A DNA stretch of 64,000 nt from Hyposmocoma kahamanoa (GCF_003589595.1 NW_020654289.1:3177001-3241000); one strand, 5' to 3'. Positions 46,956 to 59,400 are shown, counted from the stretch's first letter. Notes: generated by a model from the sequence alone, not told the origin. Translations and numbers: made by a program.

Positions 46956-47116
46956 CTCCTGTACTCATTAAAGTCAGAGATTACTGTCAATTATAATTTT
47001 ATAAAGGCGCTCTTTTTAATTCTGAACCAAAATTCTGTTGTCTATAGTAGTCGCCACTGAGCTGAAAAATCTCATTAAAGTTCTGTACACAGAACTATAA
47101 TGAAGATTATACGTGG

Positions 47117-48145
47117 GGCGCACTATAAGTTTCCGGAATGAATAAGAAAAAAATACCATAAATGGTCAGAAATGAATTTATTGTTTCTCAAAATATTGTC
47201 GGGTATCCTCTTCAGGTGATGAAAATCGTTGACCGCGTAACAGGTTTTTAATTTTTGGAAGTAAATAAAAGTCACAAGGTGCCAGGTCGGGACTTATATA
47301 ACTTCCGGCAAACAAATGGTCGTGTACCAATGATTATTCACGGTACAATGATTCTCCAAAGCAACAGTAGCCACATGTCCAGTTTTATTAAAAAAAGAAG
47401 TAATCATCCGCTTAGAGGCACTGTGCACGCGCGCCACTTTGGTTGGTTTCGGCTCCAACTCGAAAGACCCATACGCTCGATTGCTGCTTTGTTTTGGGAT
47501 CGTATCTATAAATGTATGTTTCGTCACTTAAACTACGTCCCACTCCAAATTTGACGCCCCTTGGTTGATTCTGGTAAGCATGGCATTGCACCAAGTGACG
47601 CGATCTTTTGACCCTCAGTCAAATTGTGTGGGATCCACCGAGATCATAGCTTTGACACACCCAAATGTTTGTGTAGTATTGATTATGACTCATGCCCGAA
47701 TCTCATGGTATATCACATGCCTGTCTGTTTTGATCATACGGCGCACAGCATCGACGTTTTTATTGTTCACAGCAGTGGACGGGCGACCATCACGAAATTC
47801 GTCACTGATATTCTCACGACCGCGTTTGAATTCTGCAAACCAGCTATAAATAGTCGTCTTGCATGGTGCTTCATTGCCAAAAGCACTTTGAAGCCGAGAG
47901 AAGCTCCGCTGAGCTGTTATATTACACTTAATGTTGTAGAGAATCATACTATAAAAATTTTCACGAGTTAAATCCATGGTGACGTAGACAATCAATTTGT
48001 AAAATGACGCCACAATGTAAAAACAAGTGACAGCCAGATGAAACAAACTGTATTATACAGCCGAAGGGTTCAATTTTCAAATGCTGTAATTACTTTTTAA
48101 ATATTGTTCATGTAAGTGGCCAGTTCCGGAAACTTACAGTGCACC
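47117..48145 (-). mobile_element. mariner element, internally deleted
   Basis: Inverted ends GGCGCACTATAAGTTTCCGG and, from the right, GGTGCACTGTAAGTTTCCGG. On the minus strand the N-terminal DNA-binding part of the transposase is at about 48000-47690 (FGNEAPCKTTIYSWFAEFKR, EFRDGRPSTAVNNKNVDAVR). The centre (ASKRMITSFFNKTGHVATVA) is at about 47430-47370, and a C-terminal piece (LAPCDFYLLPKIKNLLRGQR) near 47270-47215. A stretch between centre and C-terminus is lost and frames are broken. It is a dead mariner. Confidence 0.85.
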
Positions 48146-48399
48146 TTATGTAGTACTGTACACAGAACTACAATGAGTTTCAAAAAAAAACGTCGTATTT
48201 TTGCTAATTAAAACATCAAATAGGCCACTACTCAAACGCTATACTGCCTCCTGATTGGTTGGCCTAAAAATCTTGCAACCGGGCCATAAATATTTACAAA
48301 AAAAAAGATTGGTTTATATTTTTTCTGTAATTAGCCCCCATTTTTATTCTATCTTTTTTTTTTTTTTTGTTTTGTAGTGTTTGTTTGGCTTTCGTTTAA

Positions 48400-48960
48400 A
48401 TATAATAGGCTAAATATGAAGAGGCTGTATGGTGGAACTTTGCCTACCCTAATAAATGGGTTAAAATTTCTGTTCTAACCGATACTAAAGTAGACGGCGC
48501 TTAGGTTTAAGTCCACCTACCCTCATTTCCCTTTACCATTTATACCGCTATCCTTTTTAATCCGCTGCAACTGGACTACGGTTCGTAGTTGGAACAATCT
48601 GCAACTAACCGTCCTGGGGAACGTGCGTCCGCCTTGGAGCAGCCATAGACGCTCGCTTATTTCTGTAGATTCACCGCCATATTGAACTAACGTACTCTGC
48701 GTAGTTTCGCCTATTTCTTATTTCGCAGTGTGAAATACCGCTGTGTTTTGTACTCTTTGTGTGTGTTACCGTACTGTACCGTTAAACGGTGATAAAGCAA
48801 GTGATCATGGTAACTGGTAGTCACCTCTGACCGGCGCCAACGAAACCGTCACGAGCACCACCGCGTTTGTCGGAGACATTTAGACGCCTGCAAAAAGTAA
48901 AGGAAGAGCGACCACGTACGACCACGAAATCCACCTCTAAGGTCAGTGTAGCATAGTTCA
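48400..48960. other. unassigned GC-richer block
   Basis: More balanced base composition than its surroundings (TCCGCCTTGGAGCAGCCATA, CCGGCGCCAACGAAACCGTC). It has no open frame of note. It could be the leader of a retrotransposon. No second copy was seen in the window. Confidence 0.3.
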
Positions 48961-49216
48961 GTTACACAGCACTCCCTGTACCTACCAATTCGTGCCGCTC
49001 CAGACATTTTTTCTCCTTACAGTCCACTTCTACTACTCTTCTTAAAAGAACCACCCAACCTGCTTGTATTCGTATACATTACACATCATACATAGTTTGA
49101 CTGCCGCGCTGGCACAATTTCATTAAAAAAAACAATTGCGTTTGTTGCCATGGAATGTTAACAAAATATACATTCAATATTGGTCATTATTTTATTTACT
49201 CGAAGAAAACGTATTG

Positions 49217-50157
49217 TCTAATATGCAAGCATTACATAATTAGATCTTAAAATCTCGTACCTATTACCTAAACACGATTCTCGGCTTTAAGAACCCTCAT
49301 TAAGCAATGATTGCTTAAAATATTTCAAGTGTAAATTTATTTTACCTATGGAATGAATAATATGTATATGTGACTATTTTGACTTTGTATTTTTCGACTC
49401 ACGGAAGTTTAAGATGAACAATAATGGAACGCTTATGTGCCGAACATACAAACAAACATTTATTTATCTAAGAAGGTAGATTATCAGTATAGTAACAGCA
49501 TTTTATGCAATCGTTTCATAATGGGGTTTTTAAAGGCGAGTATCGTGTGAGTTATTATCAATGATCGGAATTAATAGAGTTAACATAGCTAAAGTAAAGA
49601 ATAACGTGGACAGTCCCTTCTACAAATCCTGGAACTTCTCGGAACTGATTAGCAGGGATCGGAATAGGTAAAGTTTTTTTACCTAAAGTAAGTTAAAATA
49701 CAAAGTCAAAATAATCACATGTACATATTATTCATACCATACATTGACTTACAATTATATGGACGTCGGGTCCGCGCTAAAAAGTGTCCGAACTTATAGG
49801 GCGTTAAAATCGTATACAGAGCGTCATTCACGCTGTAGTCTTCGTTTGTTCGACTGACAGCGAAGCCAGCAAAATAAAGCAGTACTGCGATGATATTACA
49901 ATTTAAATTCAACGTTTTAGCTTTTCCATATTTCTTTACATGTCACTACGTTTAAAAAGGATGACTTTGGACATCTTTTTCGTGGTTTTTGTTTTAGACC
50001 CGTCGTCCATTTATTTGTAAGTCAATGATTCCATAGGTAAAATAAATTTACACTTGAAATATTTTATGCAATCGTTGCATAATGAAGGTTCTTAAAGTCG
50101 AGAATCGTGTTTAGGTAATAGATACGAGATTTTAAGATCTAATTATGTAATGCTTGA
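49217..50157. repeat. large inverted repeat, about 130-bp arms
   Basis: The left arm (49217-49353: GCAAGCATTACATAATTAG ... TTTTACCTATGGAAT) is matched in reverse by 50028-50157 (ATTCCATAGGTAAAATAAAT ... ATTATGTAATGCTTG). Each arm includes a LINE 3' tail joined to another repeat. A hAT-like MITE sits directly at the inner edge of the right arm. A further direct piece lies near 49500-49550. Confidence 0.75.
49742..50027 (+). mobile_element. hAT-like MITE, copy 2
   Basis: Ends CATTGACTTACAATTATATG ... TTATTTGTAAGTCAATG. Target ATACCATA / ATTCCATA (7 of 8). The target sits inside a LINE tail whose uninterrupted form reads TTCATTCCATAGG in reverse, which confirms the duplication. Confidence 0.88.
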
Positions 50158-51954
50158 AACAGACCAGTGTACCTGCCTGTTCCCAATTACGTCATTTTTT
50201 AATGTACTTAAGTGATTTCCCGAATCCCGAATAGGTTCAGGACCTAAAAAATATTGTCGTAAGGCAGTCTCCATTTTCTGTCTATGTTCCTCGAAGTTTA
50301 GGTAAAAAACTCTACCTATTCCGATACCTGCTGATTAGGTATATATTTGAATATATGTATTATTCATTGAAATTTGAGTATATTAGCGACAAACCATTTG
50401 CTATAAATTATTGTTTCAAAAAATAATATTGTAGTTGTGTTTTATAGGCATTTACGTATTTAAATACTAGCCTTTTAAAAAATAAGCATAAGTCTACCAA
50501 TTTTTCGAATGTTTAGAAAATAAACAGTCAAAAAAACAAATTTTATACGCGATGATGACGAAAGGGGCATATCCATACTAAGAAAACGTTGCTACTTTAG
50601 ATAAATTATTGAAAACAATTTCAGATGTAATTTTATAAAATAACTTGAACTTTAATAATTTCATTAATATATTGACGTTATTCTGTTCAGAAACAGTGAC
50701 GCGAAGACTCTTTTAATTAGCAAAAATATGACGTACTTTTTTAACTTCAATTGTTTCAGTTGAGTAGCGAGTACCATAGACAATAGCATATCGGTTCAGA
50801 ACTAAAAAGAACGCCTTTGAGATATGGTCCATGAAAATTACTAAATTAATTCGCAAACAGCGCAAGCACACGCTCTTGGAAGAATAATTTTCTATACACA
50901 TACAAACATTTCCACTAGATGGAAAGAAAGAAAGTCACCAAAATACAACATAATTTATTTACAATGAGATTGTGTAGGTAAATTTCAATTTAAATTATGA
51001 CATAGAACCAGGAAACGCAGTTGTAGCGTATATAGCATTCAGAGAATTGCCTCCGATTCCTGCACTAGGTAAAGCCTATCTCACAGATATGTTAGCTAGG
51101 CAGGTACACACACTAAGCGTTCGTATCATCCATATAATATGATAATTGATTTTATAATAACCTTTTCTTTCTTATTAAAACATTTTTAACATGAGCTTTG
51201 AATTTTTTATCTAATAAATTTTGTTCATTTTCTGGAATTTTATTATAAAAATCTATACAGTACCCTATAAATAACGAACTAACTTTACTATGTCTGAGCA
51301 TATTGATCGCAAGGGGTTAGACAATTTGAGTCTGTACTAGTTGTTTGTTTATCTGCTATTCCAGCTATTATCGGGTGGTGGTTTATGGGCGAACAATGGG
51401 GCTAGATTGTACGAGGCATTTAGCGAGCCACTCAATAGTTGAGGGTTCTACCAATCAAACTAATCATAAGTCTTGAGAACGTGACTTGACAATAGAGTCG
51501 CTGAAACAGAGATTCCAGTAGCAAACATCTAATGTTTTTTACTTATTGTAAATATATTTGAGGAGTCACCATATTTATCTACGCAAATTTGGCTTGAGTC
51601 GGTCAAAAAAGCTATATGTCCATGCATAAGGAGCAAAAAAGGCTTTGCGCGTTTCACGTCGGCTGTTCAAGCAAAACATATAAAAATTTTTTTGGCCAAC
51701 TCAAGTTGACTCTGTGTTAGACTCGGTAGATTAATGCGCCATGAAACAAAACTAGTAAAACAGAGCAGATGTGTACATTATACTAAAATACTCTATTCCC
51801 TAGCATCCATCATATCACAATATCTCAAGCGTTAACAACACACAGCTGCCTATTGCCACGCAAGCATATTGCACACCGGTGCTGCTGCCAAGAGCATTGT
51901 GAGAGTACGGAGTTCCGGCCAACAATTGACATCACTGCGCTTTAATATAATTTT

Positions 51955-53125
51955 ATTTTATTTTATTTATTTATATTCAGGTTACAAAGACCCATAAATA
52001 AATACCTTATAAACTAACATACCTAATAATAAAATAAAAACATGAATGACTAATTCTTATTTACATGTCTTGTCTGCGACGTGCGACGCAACGTGGTTGT
52101 CCGATAGCCGTCCACGGAAACGTCGGTACATGACACCCTTCGGTCTAAACTCATCCTTCATGAAATTCGATAGATATTGAGTTGGTACTCTCGCCACAAA
52201 TGAATTAAAATTTACATTCTGGCGGGACCCCAACTGCTCGACTCTCAGGGTAGCATTGGATTTCATCCGTCTATACTCCACAATATCGGCAGACTTTGTG
52301 GAGTAATGAAGCCGTGAGACGTATAACAACGTCGTCGGTATCGCTGGACGCAGTAAATGATTAGGGCCAGTCGGAGCGGTGCCACTAAGGCTACGGCTGG
52401 TGTAAGTACACTTTTTCCTTTCCACAATTTTGAAACCGTCCTCATCGCACTGGTCAACTCTTCTCGGTGGTACTCACGACACAGCTCCAGAGATGAGTAT
52501 CCGTTACTTTTTCATATTCTTCCTCTTTGTTGGTAACTGCTTGGGTTGTGGTGGTGGAGCACTGGATCGGTTAGCAGCGACAACAGCAGCGTAGTCACGT
52601 CGAGGGGTCAACGTCCTTATGCGTGACGCCACTGCCCGGGGCGGAAGATTGAGCAGAAGGGCGCGGGAAAACGCACGTGGTGACAGTAGTAGCGACGTGT
52701 GAGCCGACTCAAAACTGCCGATAGATGCGTTTTGCGCCCCGCGACAAGTGTTCACGTTACAGGCCTCGGGTGACCTACTTACCAAAGCCGCACTACTCAG
52801 TAACGCAACTTGGGCACGCAACTCATTGATGGTATTGTCCGAGGCCTCCAATTTACGGTGAATTTCAGCAAGACTCGCTTTTAGGGACGTGATGTCCTTG
52901 AGCAGCCTGGTGACGTCGACGTGGTCAAACGTAACAGGAGGCAGCTTGTGCAGCTCCTTCGCCACGTCATCTGGGTCAGTCTCCTTTAAAAACGCGATGA
53001 TATCCTGGAGACTCTTCGCGCCTCCATCCCTCCGGTGAGATGGCATCTGCTCGGCCTTGCCAAGTATTCGGAAAAAAATTTTAGGAACATCTGGAACAAA
53101 TAATGTAACAAGTTGCCGCAATAAT
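51955..53125 (-). mobile_element. LINE ORF1-like fragment with 3' AT tail
   Basis: Minus ORF 53121-52504 has KSLQDIIAFLKETDPDDVAK, a coiled-coil-like SLKASLAEIHRKLEASDNTI, and an Arg/Ser/Pro-rich end. A second frame, 52425-52057, has LRPAIPTTLLYVSRLHYSTK, NFNSFVARVPTQYLSNFM and YRRFRGRL. Together they resemble the ORF1-type, coiled-coil plus basic C-terminal protein that recurs in insect transposons; the exact family is not certain. After the stop the minus strand ends in an (AATAA)n-type run at about 51985-51955. No RT follows. Stops and frameshifts separate the two frames. Confidence 0.6.
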
Positions 53126-55064
53126 TCTGAACCATCCTACTCGGAGCAAGACTACTTCATATTTTTCACATCGAACCAAAAAAATATTGACTTTAATTTA
53201 TTGTAACTCAAATAAAGTTTCCATTTTTGGTAATCGGTATGTTGTTCATCTTTTGTTATTCTACCCTAGAAAAATATGGTTGTATCTAGTCTGTAATAGT
53301 ACTTACGCGTACGATATTTTTTATTGCTTAAGTGTTGTTTGTCCATCTCAAATGCAGAATATATTAATAAGATTGTACTTAATTCAACAGTCTTTATCAA
53401 TACATATTATTATCATTTGTGCACATTAATGGTAATTCATGGATTACGTATTATTTGAGGGTGGTCACTATTTCTGGGACTCAATTTCGGCGATTATCAT
53501 TCTGTAATTGGTTAAATCTTCTTCTTCTTTCTAGCCGTTCTGGACCTTATCGTGTAAGCCTCCGTCAGTTTCTGCAATTACCCTCAGTTATATGCCACCT
53601 GCATCCCGTTCAACCCGGCCACTTTATTTATATCGCCCTTCTACTCCCCAAGGTCGTCAATTAATTGATAACTAATATATAATGGGCGGGGGCCAGTGTG
53701 TCGTAATCGTCCGTATTGCGAGGAAATATATCACGGACGCCTTAATATTGGACACATTTTACTAAATTTCCAAGGATTAATTAAAGTAGGACTAAATAGT
53801 ATTGCGTTGATGTTTCACTATTGGGCACGGGCCGTCTTTGAGAAGATAATTTTGGCTTTAATGTAGCTGGCTCATTTCACATTGGCAAATTGGAGGTTTG
53901 TTCACTGCGTGTTCCTTCGCAGTATGCTTCTTTTAATTAAGGATAAAAAAGATTTCATTGACTTTGAATGCTATGTTGTTTATCTTTGTCGCGCTGTCGG
54001 TGTCCGTGTTGAGATTTGCCTTCGTACAGATGTTTGGACACGAGGACACGCCAGCAAGCGTTGCATGGGCTGTATTAGATCATAATCACGTGGGGCTAGA
54101 TTAGCATCCCTGAACTACCATTTACACATCTTGTTTCTGCAAAGACCATCTGAAAACAAAGTCGATTCAGCGACTTCCACACGGACCAAATCAGATGGTA
54201 ACCTTTTGGTAGTTACACCTGAGGTATAATGAAACGAAGTGGTGGGATTTATTGCTACAAACCCTAGTTATTTAGTTATTAACTTGTCTTAGAAAGTTTA
54301 TGTCGATAGAAATATCCCCACGGTTTTTCGACGCTTCTTCGAGAAGTGATATTTTTTTATTTATCGCATTTGTCATTTGTTTTAAGTTTCGAAGCAACTT
54401 ATTAAAACTATTTTTCTCATCTCAAGTGATCAAAACCGCAGTCTGAGCTTGTCGCTTATAATTGTAAGTAAATAGTTGGTCGCAATTTGAGCTGTTTCGT
54501 GACTTTGCTAAATAGTGAAATAACAGTTATTGGTGACAAGTGGAAAGTAAGCCACAATTGTAAAGGTATTTGGAACGGTTCTTTTGTGTTCTTGGTCTTG
54601 GATAGTTAGTTAGATTCATAAGTTTAGGCCGCAGTGTTTGCACATTTCTTTTGATTATTATTTTGTGTGATACGTTTTACCAGTGCTTTTCATGGTAATT
54701 CTGTTATAGTGCACGACTAATCCAGCGCAGCAGCCAAAGATACATAAAGAGGTTGTGATATTTTTTAATATAAATCTATATTTCGTCAAATGTGTAGTAA
54801 TGTTTATTTACAATAGTCTTGAGATGTATTCTAAAACATGAGTGAGCCAAATCGCATTTACATACACACACAATACTCGTATTACTGTGAGAGAAGTTTA
54901 AGTCTTCCAGTATCGTCGTAGTATATTTATGGAAATTTAATTTATGGTAAAAAGAATAGTAATTTTTATTATGGAAAATAGTGATAAAAATAGCATTAAT
55001 ACGATGAATAAAAAACAAAGTGACTGTTCTTGACAGTAGTCTTCACAAATTCATTTATGATTCA

Positions 55065-55325
55065 AGGTACACGCTTCTATAATAATGCGGGAAGGGCACT
55101 ATCTGTGCCAGCACAGGGTCTAAGTTCAGATACTGACCCCGGGTCAGTCAGTGTACAGATTGTCACAGACCGTTGTTATTTACTTGATCCGGTTCGCAGG
55201 AGGCTAGTGCCTCGGGTACCACTTCTCATTCTGCATTGCACTACTAACGGTTGCCACCACTAAGCTGTTGCCTGTAAAGTCCACTACCAAATCTTCTCTT
55301 TGGTAGCGCAGTTGTCACACTCGCT
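55065..55325 (+). repeat. Rpt-4 copy
   Basis: AATGCGGGAAGGGCACTATC, GATCCGGTTCGCAGG, CTACTAACGGTTGCCACCAC, CCACTACCAAATC: the same order as 13790-14060. Confidence 0.7.
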
Positions 55326-56168
55326 CAATTCCCGACGCCGAAGCGTCTCTCCAGTTCCCAAAAATCTACGCGCCTGAAGGGACTGGATAATGTCTAGCTC
55401 ATTCTTTGCTAGATCTTCGGGCAAGTATCGGAGATGTCGGTTGCAGTGTTCTATGACAACGTCTGGAAATAGCTTCCAACTTAAAGAGTAACTCACGTGC
55501 CCCATGCGTCTCCTTGGACTAATTATCAATAGTCCGAAATGACATTTTCCAGAAATAATATTTAGTCGTTGGTTTCATAACCTCGACGTTAATTTTGGGA
55601 GGAAAATGTTTTTCCTTTTAAACCTTTAACCAAACCTAATCGGGTCTTTGCGATAAACATTCAACATATCCTGAAAGAACAACTGTTTCATTATAATTTT
55701 CAGTGTTATGTAAATTCGAACAAACGTTTTTTCGGACAAAAAATTTTCGAGTTTGTGATAAGTTACCATCTCCTCGCCGTAGGCTCACGTCTAGACCGCT
55801 AAAGATAGACTCTCCGGCCACACACGAAACAGACGAACATGTCCGACTCTGTAGCATCATAAGCCCCGGCCGTAATAACCAGAGACAACAAATGGGTTAC
55901 GATTGGAATTTAAAAAAATGGGTTACAACTTGAATTAAAAGTTAGTTCTATATTTACTGATCTACTTTTTATCGTTTCGATGGCATACATTATAATGCTT
56001 ACATCGTGGTGAAAGTAATTGCGAATCGGCGTAAGGTACTAGCTGATTGTTGCCCGTCCTGCGCCTGATGTGCATATGAAAGGATTGGTATAGTTATGAT
56101 TTAACTTATGCGCGCATAGTCTTAGCTGAATTGTTTCGGCTATATTAGTTCCAAATGTGTATTTCGAT

Positions 56169-56454
56169 CATTGACTTACAATTATATGGACGTCGGGTCC
56201 GCGCTAAAAAGTGTCCGAACTTATAGGGCATTAAAATCGTATACAGCGCGTCATTCACGCTTTAGTCTTCGTTTGTTCGACTGACAGCGAAGCAAGCAAA
56301 ATTAGATAGTACTGCGATGACATTACAATTTAAATTCAACGTTTTAGCTTTTTCATATTCCTTTACATGTCACTACGTTTAAATAGGTTGACTTGGGACA
56401 TTTTTTTCGTGGTTTTTGTATTGGACCCGTCGTCCATTTATTTGTAAGTCAATG
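56169..56454 (+). mobile_element. hAT-like MITE, copy 3, just upstream of gene E
   Basis: Ends CATTGACTTACAATTATATG ... TATTTGTAAGTCAATG. Target ATTTCGAT / ATTTCAAT (7 of 8; 56161-56168, 56455-56462). Its right end is 34 bp before the gene E start codon. Confidence 0.88.
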
Positions 56455-56488
56455 ATTTCAATGTTAAATTTCATACATGTTCTTTCAG

Positions 56489-59400
56489 ATGGCGAAGAAA
56501 TGCTTGAAACATCTACTTGTTGTCACTTTACTAGCGTCTTTATGTTTGGTAAATATGGAAAACATTGAAGCGAATGAAGAAGAAATTGAACAATCAACAA
56601 AAATTTTGTCCAGAAAAAAGAGGTTCCTGATTTTTCCTGATGGGAGCTCCTTTCAGTTGGGTAATATTTTTCTTTTTGAATTGCAATATTTATTTACAAT
56701 AAAACTGATGTCAATGAAACCCTTTACTTTTCAAATGAAATTAATTGATATTAAATAATATTAAGATGTTTCTTGTGTTATTTGTACATTCTAGTTTAGT
56801 ATGAATTCGTACGTCGTTCGCATTTTATGTTCAGTTATGTTCTTCTTTGACTTAGGAGAATTGAATTAATATAAGGTGGAAATTCATAACACCACACGTC
56901 AGCATACAGGGTGTAATCGTTAAGTGTGCCCAGGCGATTATTCCGTAAATATAAGAGATGTCAAAAAGCTTTAAACTGATATCGAAAGTACGTTACCTAA
57001 TGAGTAAATCGACATTAATAAGTTTTTTTTAAATAAAATTAGAAATATCCAAAATTTTAACATTAAACCCTCCCATACATTTAATATAACATTCGTAGAC
57101 AGGCTTTAGTTTTCCTTCTGTAATAGGTAACAATAAGTTAACAGACAGGTCAAATTTATTAAATTTTTTTTTTCGTACAAACTGAATAACATTTTATTAA
57201 ATTTGATCAACTTCTGCTGTCCCGATTATTTTCATCCAGTATAATGACATGATCCTTATATGAAACTGAGGCGATCAGCACTAAAATAAAAAAAAATTTT
57301 TTTTATCAATTTTATTCATTTTTATTGGACACTCGTAAACTTAACCATATTTTAATCATATTTTTATTCAATCAAAAGCTAGTTTTATTACTTATAAGCT
57401 AGTTTTAGTTATAAAAGTAGTTTCGTTGTCTGTCAACTTATTGTTACCTATTACAGAAGGAAAACTAAAGCCTCTCTACGAATGTCATATTAAATGTATG
57501 GGATCGTTTAATATTAAAATTTTGGATATTTTTGGTTTTATTTCCAAAAAGTTATTGAAGTCGATTTACTCATTAAATCGACGTGAAGTGCTTTCGATAT
57601 CAGTTTAACGGAAAGGTACCGACCGCAGATTGATAGCAAAATCTTTTCATTATTATATTTAAGAGCCAGACAGATCTTAACCTCTTTAAAAAAAACGTAC
57701 ACACTCATCGCTCCGCATTAGGAAAACCCTGTGTCGCGGGTGCTATGTACACACATATAGACAACCACAAATTACAGCCAAACTCGCGGGAGAAATAAAT
57801 GTCGGCGATACAAATATTACTACCAGGCCTGGAATCGAACCCGGGACCTCTACGTGGAAGTCCAGGATGGTAATCGTTCGGCCACACCTGTTTAAATATT
57901 TTAGTTTAAAATTGTTTAGTCCATCTACTGCCTCTGTGGCCTAACGGTTACCATGCCGGACTGCCACGCAGAGGTCCCAGGTTCGATTCCCGGGCCGGGA
58001 GAAATATTTGTATGACCTACATTTGTTTCTCTCGTGAGTTTGGGTGTAATTTGTGGTTGTCTATATGTGTGTCCATGGCACCCGCGACACAGGGTTTCCC
58101 TAGTGCGGGGCTATGTTGAGTGTGTGTGTTATTATTATTATATTATTATTATAGGTAATTCATATGCAAATTATAAGAAAGTATAATTTAAGTAGGTACA
58201 TGGGTACTATCTGTGTTACGTGGATTTCTCTATTTATGGAATGTAAAAATTTTAGTCACGACCGCCCTAAATAGGGTCCCACTCTCGTGTCTACACTCAT
58301 TTATATCTCATGATATCCTCTATTTTTTTTCGCTGACACTGACCTATTGTAGGTCGGAATCGACCCCTAGAAAATCATCATAAATAAAATTAACAATTAC
58401 ATTATCATACTATTTACGGCATTATAGTTTTCGGAATATACGTTTGCGGGTTTCGAATCTCGGGCCATGAAAAATATTTGTGTGGCCTACATTTATTTTT
58501 CTCGTGAGTGTGGGTGTAATTTGTGGTTTTGTATGTGTATGTCCATTGCACCCGCGAGAAAGGGTTTCCCTAGTGCGGGGCTGTGTGTACGCGTTGTGCG
58601 TGTGCGTTATAAATAATAATAATATAATAAGCATGGGAACAGTTCTACCCAAAACAAGACAAAAAATGGCACGGGGTCACTTTGAGACATAAGTTGACAA
58701 GTCTTCCAAACCGGAACGTAATAACGCTCATGTTACTGCTTGGCGGCAGAAATAGGAAGGTGGCAGTACTTCCCTGGAAAAACTCTTTCATAAGAGCTCT
58801 ACGGCGGCGACTTAAATGTAAAAATCATAAATTAAAACCAATAATTCAGAATACTATTAATTTGATTTATAGTTCTATTAAATATTTCCAGTGTTCGAAA
58901 CTCAAAATCACGGCTACCTTCAACTTGGAGATATAGTGTGGTTCTCGAACACAGCAGCGTTGGCCTGGGAACTACCAACGGATCCTATGCTGTTTAACAT
59001 TTTAAAGAAAAGTAGCAAGCTCTATGGAAATGCCGAGAAGAGACAGGACTCAAAGGAGATCGTCTATTTGAGTGAGAAAGGAAAGGTGTTGAATGTGGTA
59101 CCGTACAAGAAGTAAGTCACTGTATTTATGTTTTGAAATATAGATTAATAATATAAAAAAAAAATACCAAATTAACATACAGGTTACCCACCGCTATGCG
59201 ACACAGAAGGAAGGTACTTTAATATTGTAGATAAGATATTTTGCTTCATTTACTTCATTATTGCCCCGAGGGTCGAACCGACCGAATATAAAAAAGAACT
59301 CGTGTATTTTTTTTATGATGCCGATTGAAAGGACCCATTGTAGGGATTAATCCTGTTAAGTAACATAATATCTCAAATTTAAGTAACATAGTGAAATTTG

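Larger units (their letters stand above)
45254..56488. other. gene D to gene E spacer, transposon-dominated
   Basis: 11.2 kb without a supported host gene. Contents are listed separately. The parts with nothing recognised are 45262-45770, about 48150-48400, about 50340-51950, 53130-55060 and 55330-56160. Confidence 0.6.

Noticed and set aside
47255..47971. Plus-strand frames of 94-115 codons
   Set aside because: They are the antisense of the mariner transposase, which is the real coding strand.
57931..58000. tRNA-like sequence with A and B boxes
   Set aside because: It continues into a repeated body with a simple tail and recurs in the window, so it is a SINE head and not a tRNA gene.
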